The notes beneath the pieces were generated by a model, which worked only from the letters and a program-made list of their open reading frames with translations, made no database searches and was not told the DNA's origin. Made by a program: the position numbers and the translations under genes. 64,000 bases of DNA from Candidatus Kuenenia stuttgartensis (GTDB lineage: Bacteria; Planctomycetota; GCA-002687715; CAIWVZ01), in assembly GCA_945860915.1 (NCBI GenBank), contig CAMARR010000006.1, positions 97,087 to 161,086 of the forward strand. The letters run 5' to 3'. Numbering within the stretch: position 1 is the stretch's first letter; every line of letters starts with the position of its first letter. Below, piece after piece: positions 34,194-42,128 of the stretch.

Positions 34194-36793
34194 AGCTGAT
34201 ACGCCCGCTTTCTGAATCTCTGCCGTACGACTTCAGCGATCGTGTTGAGTACAAATGTGATGGCAAAGAGCACGAGTGCTGCGAGAAACAGCATCCGAAA
34301 GTGAACGTGGCCCTCGACAGCCTCGGGGAGCTCCACCGCGATGTTCGCAGAGAGAGTTCGGAATCCGTTGAACACGTTCCATTCAAGGACTGGAGTGTTA
34401 CCCGCAGCCATCAGGACGACCATAGTCTCACCCACGGCGCGCCCCAGTCCAACCATGATCGCCGAAAATATCCCGCTCGCCGCCGTTGGAAGAACGACAC
34501 GCGTCGCTGTCTGCCAAGGCGTCGCACCACAGCCAAGTGAGGCCGACCTAAGCGACTGAGGAACGCTCGACAGCGCATCATCGGCCAACGTGTAGATGAT
34601 GGGAATCACAGCAAATCCCATCACGAACCCGACGACGAGAGCGTTACGTTGCACATAAGTCGCCATCACGCCGCCGCGTGGGTCGAATCCGAGGATCGAG
34701 AGTATCCACGCCATCGCGGCCGCGAGCGCCAAAGTCGCGAGAACCGAAAGCAAATGCCGGACGACGGCCACGCGTGCCGCCTTCTCTCGCGAGCTCGTTG
34801 CGAGTTGATGTGACAATGCCGGCAAGATGATCCGTGAGCCAAACAATACGACCGTCACGGCAGCGAAAGGCATAAGCAGAATAAACCACCCACCGAAAGG
34901 GCCTTCGCCAGAAGCCCCAGTGGGCAAAGTCACGCTTAACCAGCTCTTGAAGTTGCCGCCGAAGAGAAATCGTTCAGCGAGCGGTCCGATGTGACTCGAG
35001 ACCACAATGCCTAATGGGAGTGTCGACACCATGGCGATGCCTCTCGCCCACGGTCCTAGACGCATGGCACGCGCGGGAGGCACAAGAAGCCAGAAATGCG
35101 CGGCCGTCACGAAGAGCGTCGGGACGAGCAATAGGGCTGTCAAGATCGATGGGACGTGGTCCTCGACGATGGGAGCAAGCACGAGTGCACCGAGAAATCC
35201 AAGCACGACACTTGGGAGGCTCGCCATCATCTCGATTGCGGGCTTCACTCGCGCCTTGGTTCTTGGATTCACGAACTCGCTGGTTGCGATCGCGGCAAGA
35301 AGAGCAATTGGAATTGCGAAGAGGAGCGCATAAAAAGTCGCCTTGAGTGTTCCAAAAATCAAGGGCAACAAGCCGAACTTTGCTTCGAAGTCGTCCGATC
35401 CGCTTGACGACTGCCAGACGTGCTCGGGCTTCGTGTAGCCTTCGTACCAAACAGGTTTCAGGATTGATGCTGCCGTGATCTCTGACGAATCGGCGTGAAG
35501 GTCAACCGTAGCTACTCCGGTTTTCGTCAGTACGACGATCTTGTCGTTCCGGGGGACGATATCGAGGGCTACGATCGCTCCTGACGCCACGCGCAGGGAC
35601 GCAACCTGATTCGAGGCCGTCATGTTGACCACACGCACGGTTCCATCCACATGCCCTGCAGCAAACAGCCGATTTCGTCGAGACACGGCGAGCGAAGTGA
35701 CCGACGATGGGTGTGGCGCAAGCTGATGGGCGCGCGTCATCAGGCCACCGTCGGTGGTCGTCGCGAAGTCAGGCTTGATACGGAACCACCCGGCAAGCCC
35801 ACCCTCACTATCACCGACTACCAAAGTTGAAGTCCCGATCATCCAGCGCGCGGCAGTGAGAGTAGCCGTCGGTCGTGGTGTGATATCGAAGACCTCAGCG
35901 ATCCGTGGTTTCGATAGGTCCCGGGTGTCGTGTCGAACAACGTAGCCATCAGGCCAGCCTACAAGTACCGTGTCACCAAGATCCGTGATGAAAAGCTGGC
36001 TAGGAGGTGCCGTGCGGGCGCCCTGAGGACGAGCTAGGTCCGCTGACTCTAGCTTCAGCGTAGTCTCCCCGGTCGCCATGTTCTCCTTCGAACGGACTTC
36101 GCTGATGACTCCAGTCCCATCGACGCGCCAAACCGCGAGCAATGCGCGACCCGCCGATGCCCCCGTGGCGACATGCAACACAGCCGACGATCCGACCGCA
36201 ACAGGCTTCTGCATCTCGACGGCGAGATACTGCTTCCGAATGACGCCATCCGGCAGCCGTTCGTAGACCGCATTTCCACGGACCGCAACCTTAGACTTTA
36301 GTTCAGAGGCGACGTCGCTGGACAGAGACTCAACTCCGACGCGTTCGGAAACGATCTTGGCTTTCCCAAGTTGTACCGACCCATCGGCGAAGCCGAGTGC
36401 CAGGGCATTGTGTCGAGGCTCGAATGAGACCGCAGTAGGCTTCGCGCCTTCGACTAGCTTGCGCGTTTCCAGAATTCGACCATCGGTCAAAGAGATCGCG
36501 TCAACGGTTCCATCTCGATGCACCGCAATGGCGATAAGTGCGTATTCGTCCGCCGACAAAGCGACGACGTCATCCGCCGTTCGTAGTGGGAATTCCGAAC
36601 GCACCTGTGCGCTTGAGCCGGCAAATAACGGAACTACGACCCACACCAAGAAGATGCAGATCGTGGCGACGGCGAGGATCGTTCCGATTCCGCCGATGGT
36701 GATGAGCCAACGGGCAACGGACTCGGCGACTCTCACCCCTCGCGAAGTTCGGCGCTCACGCCGAACTCCTGTGTAAGATCGTGGTGTTTCCAA
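34190..36793 (-). CDS. pstC: Phosphate ABC transporter permease PstC with WD40-like propeller insertion
   Basis: 867 residues against about 300 for ordinary PstC. A TTG start at 36793 gives METPRSYTG; other starts are possible. TM1 lies near 30-55. Residues about 60-470 form a predicted beta-propeller with WD40-like repeats (AVSFEPRHNALALGFADGSV, SLAVSRRNRLFAAGHVDGTV, ARWMIGTSTLVVGDSEGGL). The permease proper is at about 475-867, with EAA loop LGCGATPWQTATRVVLPTAAS. By topology the propeller would face the periplasm. Follows pstS by 51 nt and overlaps pstA by 4 bp. Confidence 0.92.
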   Translation of the reverse strand: METPRSYTGVRRERRTSRGVRVAESVARWLITIGGIGTILAVATICIFLVWVVVPLFAGSSAQVRSEFPLRTADDVVALSADEYALIAIAVHRDGTVDAISLTDGRILETRKLVEGAKPTAVSFEPRHNALALGFADGSVQLGKAKIVSERVGVESLSSDVASELKSKVAVRGNAVYERLPDGVIRKQYLAVEMQKPVAVGSSAVLHVATGASAGRALLAVWRVDGTGVISEVRSKENMATGETTLKLESADLARPQGARTAPPSQLFITDLGDTVLVGWPDGYVVRHDTRDLSKPRIAEVFDITPRPTATLTAARWMIGTSTLVVGDSEGGLAGWFRIKPDFATTTDGGLMTRAHQLAPHPSSVTSLAVSRRNRLFAAGHVDGTVRVVNMTASNQVASLRVASGAIVALDIVPRNDKIVVLTKTGVATVDLHADSSEITAASILKPVWYEGYTKPEHVWQSSSGSDDFEAKFGLLPLIFGTLKATFYALLFAIPIALLAAIATSEFVNPRTKARVKPAIEMMASLPSVVLGFLGALVLAPIVEDHVPSILTALLLVPTLFVTAAHFWLLVPPARAMRLGPWARGIAMVSTLPLGIVVSSHIGPLAERFLFGGNFKSWLSVTLPTGASGEGPFGGWFILLMPFAAVTVVLFGSRIILPALSHQLATSSREKAARVAVVRHLLSVLATLALAAAMAWILSILGFDPRGGVMATYVQRNALVVGFVMGFAVIPIIYTLADDALSSVPQSLRSASLGCGATPWQTATRVVLPTAASGIFSAIMVGLGRAVGETMVVLMAAGNTPVLEWNVFNGFRTLSANIAVELPEAVEGHVHFRMLFLAALVLFAITFVLNTIAEVVRQRFRKRAYQL

Positions 36794-36807
36794 AGTCGAA
36801 TCCGCGC

Positions 36808-36829
36808 GGTCGCGAGATATCTCGCGACC
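36808..36829 (-). repeat. Perfect 22-bp palindrome between pstS and pstC
   Basis: GGTCGCGAGAT and its exact complement abut, giving in RNA a 9-bp stem with an ATAT loop. It lies 15 nt after the pstS stop and 14 nt before the pstC start, with no T-run. This is the position where a stem-loop would protect the 3' end of a processed, abundant pstS message. Confidence 0.6.
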
Positions 36830-36844
36830 CGGAATCGATAGACC

Positions 36845-37837
36845 TTAGCCCTTCGTGCTTGCCGGGTCGAGCGTCAGGCCCAAGGACTGGAGGGCCTTGG
36901 CTGCCAAGGGGCGACGCACTGGAAAGTAGCCGTCCTTGACAACGTCCTTTTGGCCTTCCATCGAAAAGATGTAGCGCACGAATTCGCGGCGCAACGCGTC
37001 AATCTCGGACCCCGGCTTGTGGTTGATATAGAGCCAGAGAAAGCGGGCGAGCGGGTAGTCCCCTGTGTATGCGTTCTGTGGGTCTGCTGCAACTACTTGA
37101 CCTCCGGTCTTCTCTGAAAGTCCGAGCGCCTTGACGTCGGCGGTCTTGTAACCAATTCCGGAGTATCCGATGCCATACAGATCCGATGCGACACCCTGTA
37201 CGACCGATGACGAACCTGGTTGTTCCTTCACCGAGTCCTTGAAGTCGCCATTTTTGAGTACGATCTCCTTGAAGAATCCGTACGTTCCAGATGCCGAGTT
37301 GCGTCCGTACATGGAGATCGGCTTATTCGCCCAGTCACCCGTGAGCCCAAGATCGCCCCACGTCTTTACATCCTTGTCAAATCCACCCTTCCGGGTCTTT
37401 GAGAAGATGGCATCGACCTGAGCGAGCGACAGGGAAGCCAGTGGATTATCCTTGTGTACATAGACCGCGAGCATGTCGATTGAAGTCGGCAATGCTGTCG
37501 GCTTGTAACCAAACTTCTTCTCAAAGTCGTCGATTTCCTTGGCCTTCATCTCGCGGCTCATTGGTCCAAACTGTGCCGTGCCCGCGATGAGTGCGGCCGG
37601 TGCGGTGCTCGAGCCCTTGCCCTCGATCTCGATCTTGACGTTCGGGTAGAGGCGGTAGAAACCCTCAGCCCAGAGGGTCATCTCGTTGTTCATAGAGTCC
37701 GAACCGACACTCTTTAGACTTCCCGAGACTCCCGAGACCGGCTTGTAGGACGGGAGAGTAGGATCAACGCTCACGGCCTGAGCGGATGCAACGCTTGCCA
37801 CGAGAACGAACGGAACGAGCCAGGCGGGTGATCTCAT
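36845..37837 (-). CDS. pstS: Phosphate-binding protein PstS
   Basis: 330 residues from the ATG at 37837, chosen for its AAGGA site 6 nt upstream and the signal peptide SPAWLVPFVLVASVASAQA directly after. The 43 residues upstream in the longer frame have no signal character. Motifs of the phosphate-binding site are GSDSMNNEMTLWAEGF, GKGSSTAPAALIAGTAQFG, GRNSASGTYGFFKE and GIGYSGIGY. It delivers phosphate to PstCA. A two-repeat Pho box lies about 90 bp upstream. Confidence 0.96.
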   Translation of the reverse strand: MRSPAWLVPFVLVASVASAQAVSVDPTLPSYKPVSGVSGSLKSVGSDSMNNEMTLWAEGFYRLYPNVKIEIEGKGSSTAPAALIAGTAQFGPMSREMKAKEIDDFEKKFGYKPTALPTSIDMLAVYVHKDNPLASLSLAQVDAIFSKTRKGGFDKDVKTWGDLGLTGDWANKPISMYGRNSASGTYGFFKEIVLKNGDFKDSVKEQPGSSSVVQGVASDLYGIGYSGIGYKTADVKALGLSEKTGGQVVAADPQNAYTGDYPLARFLWLYINHKPGSEIDALRREFVRYIFSMEGQKDVVKDGYFPVRRPLAAKALQSLGLTLDPASTKG

Positions 37838-37926
37838 GTGGTTCCTTTGAGGGGATCCGATGCGCGGACTGAAGCCCCTTCGAGACCAATTTGACTGAAC
37901 AACATCAACGCAGATCGCATGATTTA

Positions 37927-37942
37927 TTAAGATCACGTTAAG
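37927..37942 (-). promoter_or_regulatory. Candidate Pho box upstream of pstS
   Basis: On the minus strand CTTAACGTGATCTTAAT contains two CTTAA units exactly 11 bp apart (starting at 37942 and 37931). It matches the repeat upstream of the OprO/P porin and known PhoB/PhoP-family box geometry. Confidence 0.65.
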
Positions 37943-38323
37943 CAGCAGTGGCGTTCGAGGGCCCATGGTCTCGAGTTACGCCCCACGAACCGCTTCTTTA
38001 TTGAGTCTTGGCGAAGGCCCGACTTAGTGAAGCGCGTGACAAGAACGATGTTTTTTAGGTTTACCACGAAAGCCGAAAGCCTTGACCCGACCAAAACCGA
38101 AAATACAGCGTAGTGAGTCAAAGCGAGGCCGCGGCCATACGAGCCGTGGGTAGTGACTCGGCAGCAGTGAGTCCTCCGAGTTGAATGCGCCGCCGCAAGT
38201 TATGGGACTGATGACTCAGTGATGCAACCCGCGGGAGAGAGCGCCACCTGATACTCGCCCGCCCGACCGAAGCGTCGGACCCGCAGGTTAAGTCCATCCG
38301 GGATGGGCTAGGATCCGGGCCGC
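37943..38323. other. Gene-free divergent region between pstS and asnB, with repeated TGA(G/C)TC
   Basis: No credible reading frame is present. The self-complementary hexamer TGASTC occurs at 38114, 38154, 38168 and 38212, twice as TAGTGASTC. The box GCTAGGATC at 38307-38315 lies 9 nt before the asnB ATG and may be its -10 element. A short CCATCC-G-GGATGG inverted repeat is at about 38293-38305. Confidence 0.4.
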
Positions 38324-40303
38324 ATGTGCGGCATCGCGGGGATCATCGACCTTAATGGCCATCGCACCCCTGATGTGGGCGCGGTCGGGCGGATGCTCAC
38401 CACGATAGCCCATCGAGGCCCCGACGGCAGTCGAGTTGTCTCTTCCGCTGGAATGGCCATCGGCGCGGTTCGCCTAGCCATCGTCGACCGCCAAGGCGGG
38501 CACCAACCGTTCCAGATTCCGGAACTTGGAATCACCGTTGCGTTCAACGGTGAGATCGACAACTACTTAGAACTCCGCGAGGAGCTCGTCGCGACGGGCG
38601 CGCGGTTCACCACCGACTCAGACACAGAGGTCGTGGCGAGAAGCTTCGCAGAGTGGGGCCCAAGCTTCCATGAACACTTCCGAGGGATGTACGCCGTCGC
38701 GATCTATCGAGACCAACCTCGGACGTTCCTACTGCGAAGAAGCCCCTACGGGGAGAAACCTCTCTACGTCGCGCATCTTCCGGATGGTTGGCTCGCGTTT
38801 GCGTCAGAGGCGAACGCGTTGATCGGTATCGAAGGACGTAAGTCGATTATCAACATGAAAGTAGCGAGTCAGGTTCTAGCGTTGGGGTTCCCCCTCGCCC
38901 CCGAGACGTTTTTCTCCTCGATCACGCAGCTTGACGCCGGAGAAGGCCACGCATTCGAACTAGAACAGGACGGTGCCGTCGAACCACCCCAAGGCGGCGT
39001 TTGCAAGGGAACTCCAGCTCTAAACCTACGCGCGACTCACCCTGCCAGCACAATCGAGCCCCTCGCCCATGATTCCCCCCCTCGTGCCCATGAGGGCCGT
39101 GTACAGCTCCACGGTGCTGCATTGCTTGACGAGTTGCATGAGCGGCTTCGCATCGCAATCGGCCGATGCCTCAAGCCTGGTGTGCCCGCAGGCATCTTCC
39201 TCTCCGGTGGAATTGACTCCGCCATCATCGCCGGTATTGCCAATGAGATCGTAGGCGATTCCATCCCGACGTTTTCCGTTGCCTTCAGCGACGCTCGATT
39301 CGATGAGTCCGCCCATGCCGTTGCGGTCGCCCGACATCTGGGGCTCCGCCACCACGTCATTCGCATCGACACGATAACTCCCGAGGATGTTCGACGGGTC
39401 TGTCTCAGTCATGGGGAACCATTCGCAGATCCATCGAGCCTCGCCCTGCGAAAACTCTGTGAGTTCGCTTCTCCCCATCTTCGCATCGCGCTCGGCGGCG
39501 ATGGGGGGGACGAGCTCTTCGGGGGCTACGACCGCCAGCGCGCATACACGCTGATCAGGGCACTCCACACACGTCTGCCGGCACGTGTTGCGCACGGCAT
39601 CGCTGCTCTTCTCGCCACGTTGATGCGAGTGTTCGCGGGCGACAGTCGATCCCAGCGGATGGAGCGCTGTTCGAGTGCCTTTGCTCGCCACGACCGCGCC
39701 CCCTACATGGAGCTTCTTGCGATCTCAGACGAACAGGATCGGGAACGCCTGCTCAATGACAAATTCAAGCCGTTTGCCCGATTGGCAGCGGCGGCGGCTC
39801 GCCCCGACGACGAACCTCGCCCGCTTCCGATCTCGCGTCTTTCCGCATTCGACGAATCGCGGCAGTACGAAGCGAGCACCTACTTGCCCAACGATCTTTG
39901 CTCGAAGTCCGACAGACAGTCCATGGCACTCGGGATCGAATTGCGTTCCCCATTTCTTGACCGCGGCGTGGTCGACTTCGCGATGGGCGTCGGAGGCGAT
40001 CAACATGTGTCGTCGTTCACGAGCAAGAAGCTTCTGCGACAACTTGCAAGCCGCTATATGCCGGACGAATTGTGGACGCGTCCGAAGATGGGCTTCGGCG
40101 TGCCTATCGCGTGCTGGCTGCGAGGGCCACTTCGCAGCATGACAGAGTCGCTTCGGGACTCGGACGTTCTCGTCAACGAGGCGCATCTCAGTCGCGATGC
40201 CATCGTTGACCTAGTCAACGACCACCTTTCAGAACGGCGAGATGTAAGTCGCCTCCTCTACGCGCTGATTACGATCGACCTCGCACTCTCGCCGCGCAGC
40301 TAG
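38324..40303 (+). CDS. asnB: Asparagine synthetase, glutamine-hydrolysing
   Basis: 659 residues. The class II glutaminase domain starts MCGIAGIIDLNG, so Cys2 is the nucleophile, with FNGEIDNYLELRE and HRGPDGSRV. The synthetase domain has the pyrophosphate loop FLSGGIDSAIIAGI and ALGGDGGDELFGGYDRQR. A 45-residue insertion with Pro/His-rich low-complexity sequence (about residues 220-265) separates the two domains. The insertion and the ELFGGYDRQRAY motif resemble the exosortase-linked XrtA/AsnB group that modifies polysaccharide precursors, but no exosortase gene is seen here, so a plain asparagine synthetase is the safer call. Confidence 0.9.
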   Translation: MCGIAGIIDLNGHRTPDVGAVGRMLTTIAHRGPDGSRVVSSAGMAIGAVRLAIVDRQGGHQPFQIPELGITVAFNGEIDNYLELREELVATGARFTTDSDTEVVARSFAEWGPSFHEHFRGMYAVAIYRDQPRTFLLRRSPYGEKPLYVAHLPDGWLAFASEANALIGIEGRKSIINMKVASQVLALGFPLAPETFFSSITQLDAGEGHAFELEQDGAVEPPQGGVCKGTPALNLRATHPASTIEPLAHDSPPRAHEGRVQLHGAALLDELHERLRIAIGRCLKPGVPAGIFLSGGIDSAIIAGIANEIVGDSIPTFSVAFSDARFDESAHAVAVARHLGLRHHVIRIDTITPEDVRRVCLSHGEPFADPSSLALRKLCEFASPHLRIALGGDGGDELFGGYDRQRAYTLIRALHTRLPARVAHGIAALLATLMRVFAGDSRSQRMERCSSAFARHDRAPYMELLAISDEQDRERLLNDKFKPFARLAAAAARPDDEPRPLPISRLSAFDESRQYEASTYLPNDLCSKSDRQSMALGIELRSPFLDRGVVDFAMGVGGDQHVSSFTSKKLLRQLASRYMPDELWTRPKMGFGVPIACWLRGPLRSMTESLRDSDVLVNEAHLSRDAIVDLVNDHLSERRDVSRLLYALITIDLALSPRS

Positions 40304-40313
40304 CCCAAGGTGT

Positions 40314-42029
40314 TCACTTCTTCGGTGGCTCTTTGCGGTCTTCGGGCCACGGGTGCTTCATCTTGACGATGTAGTTGCGCCAAGCAGTTTCGATTTCCTC
40401 AAACTTCACGTCCTTAAATGCAGCCTTCCATGCCAACGCCTTCGCGGCTTCACCTGCTTGAGATTTGTCCTTAAGTGACGCGTCGCTGCCCATGAGTGAA
40501 ACTGACCTCGTGTATTCGTCACGGAGTGTCATGTAATAGCGACTCAGAATTCCAGACCAGATCGGATTCTTCTGGACCTCTGGTGATTCCTTCAAGAACC
40601 AAACGAAAGCCCAGCCAGACGCATAGAAGTTGCCCACTTCGGGCCCGTAGTACTCAGGTCTTTGTGCCTTCACGAGCCGTTCGACGCCGATGAACCCCGG
40701 CACCTTCTTCTCGTGTAGATCCTTGATGCGGGAAATGCGCCAGCGCGAGGGCCCAATGTCCTTCACGCGGTCGCCATACTGCGGGATGATCGCACCCGAG
40801 AAGTAGTCGCCGCATCCCTCGTTGAACCAGTCGTGCGGACTTATCTGACCGACCGCGTAGTAGATGTACTGATGCAGTGCCTCGTGATAAAGCACGAGCA
40901 GCGCGTCCTTGTCAGTCGAACGCTTTGCGGTGCCTTTCTCACTGTCGAGGGCAGTTTGATAATAGTCGAAGAACACGAGTTCTTCGTTGCCCGGGTGCCA
41001 GTAGCCTCCGGTGTTAGGTGGTCCCCCATACTGTGCGTATTCCGCCTGATTGCGGCATACCCGAACGATCGAGACCGCATCGACCGGCTTGACGGGAGGG
41101 AACGTGTCAATGAACGCAGGGCGGATCGCCTCGAGGTCACGCGCAATCTTGTTGACAAGAATCTCGCGCTCCGTGTGGTGCACGACAATGAAGTTCTCGG
41201 TGTCAATCGCCTTCCAACCCTTGGCAAGTCGGCGACGCACATCCACCCTGAACTCAATGTTGCGCAGCTTCTTGCCCGCGTACAGTTGCTCCACACGATC
41301 TTCGGCATCGGTTAGGTCTTTGCGAACAGCGAGACTTCGCGCCACTTTGCGCATCTCGGCAACAAGCTCTTTTTCAGCCACTGCAGCCGAGTATGCAAGG
41401 ACACCGGCGATGTTCGATCCATCGTCTTTCACTGCGAGGTAGCCGATGCGACTCGCGGGTGTGGGCGTTTGCCCGTCCGGAGGTTCAAGCAACCACTCCT
41501 TGAGTTGTGCGTTGGGGAGGGACAGAGGCTTGAGCTTCCATCCTTTGAGACGCTTTTCGCGGAACTGATCAAAGCCCACGATGCGACCGGCCTCGAGCAT
41601 GGCTTCGCGCACAGTCTTAGGAGCATTCGGATCCACTTCGCGAGACGCTGGTCCGCTTTCCGGCCGACTCTCGGGTCGACTCTCAGCACCGCCGTCGACC
41701 GGCAAAGACTCGGGTCGCGAATCCGGTGCCGGAGCCGGTGTCGGTTTACCTCCACCCGTCGTACCGCCCTGAGGCTTCGGTACAACGAAGACCTCGAACG
41801 AGGGCTTGAGATTCGACCTCTCCCGTTTGATGAGGTCGGGAATCTCCTTGCGGATATAGCGAGACCGCGTCACGGTCTCAGTCGGCGGAAGTGGAAACTC
41901 CGCGAACTCGACTGGATAAACGAACGACACACCGCACCCGTCACCGGTATTAGTGCGGAATCCATCCGGCGCTTGGCCAAAACACCAAGCCGATAGAAGA
42001 ACCAATGCAACCATCCGACCAAAGCTCAT
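40314..42029 (-). CDS. Secreted gluzincin-like peptidase (DUF1570/peptidase MA type)
   Basis: 571 residues with signal peptide (MSFGRMVALVLLSAWCFGQ). A low-complexity region rich in PESRPE repeats lies at about 95-135 (SRPESLPVDGGAESRPESRP). The C-terminal half has the zinc motif HEALH at about residue 380 with the downstream Glu in WFNEGCGDYFSG, the gluzincin arrangement used by peptidase MA and DUF1570 proteins. The active-site Glu and three ligands are all present, so it may be an active extracytoplasmic protease. Convergent with asnB, only 10 bp apart. Confidence 0.8.
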   Translation of the reverse strand: MSFGRMVALVLLSAWCFGQAPDGFRTNTGDGCGVSFVYPVEFAEFPLPPTETVTRSRYIRKEIPDLIKRERSNLKPSFEVFVVPKPQGGTTGGGKPTPAPAPDSRPESLPVDGGAESRPESRPESGPASREVDPNAPKTVREAMLEAGRIVGFDQFREKRLKGWKLKPLSLPNAQLKEWLLEPPDGQTPTPASRIGYLAVKDDGSNIAGVLAYSAAVAEKELVAEMRKVARSLAVRKDLTDAEDRVEQLYAGKKLRNIEFRVDVRRRLAKGWKAIDTENFIVVHHTEREILVNKIARDLEAIRPAFIDTFPPVKPVDAVSIVRVCRNQAEYAQYGGPPNTGGYWHPGNEELVFFDYYQTALDSEKGTAKRSTDKDALLVLYHEALHQYIYYAVGQISPHDWFNEGCGDYFSGAIIPQYGDRVKDIGPSRWRISRIKDLHEKKVPGFIGVERLVKAQRPEYYGPEVGNFYASGWAFVWFLKESPEVQKNPIWSGILSRYYMTLRDEYTRSVSLMGSDASLKDKSQAGEAAKALAWKAAFKDVKFEEIETAWRNYIVKMKHPWPEDRKEPPKK

Positions 42030-42128
42030 GGAGGCATCCTATCCGAGGATTCGCTTCGTTGCCGAGACTTGCCCCCGCGATGGCGTAGACTGGCAAACGG
42101 TCCACGTAAGCCCTTAGGGGCCTCAGAC

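Noticed and set aside
39026..39691. 221-residue minus-strand frame
   Set aside because: Antisense to asnB within its synthetase domain; no family match.
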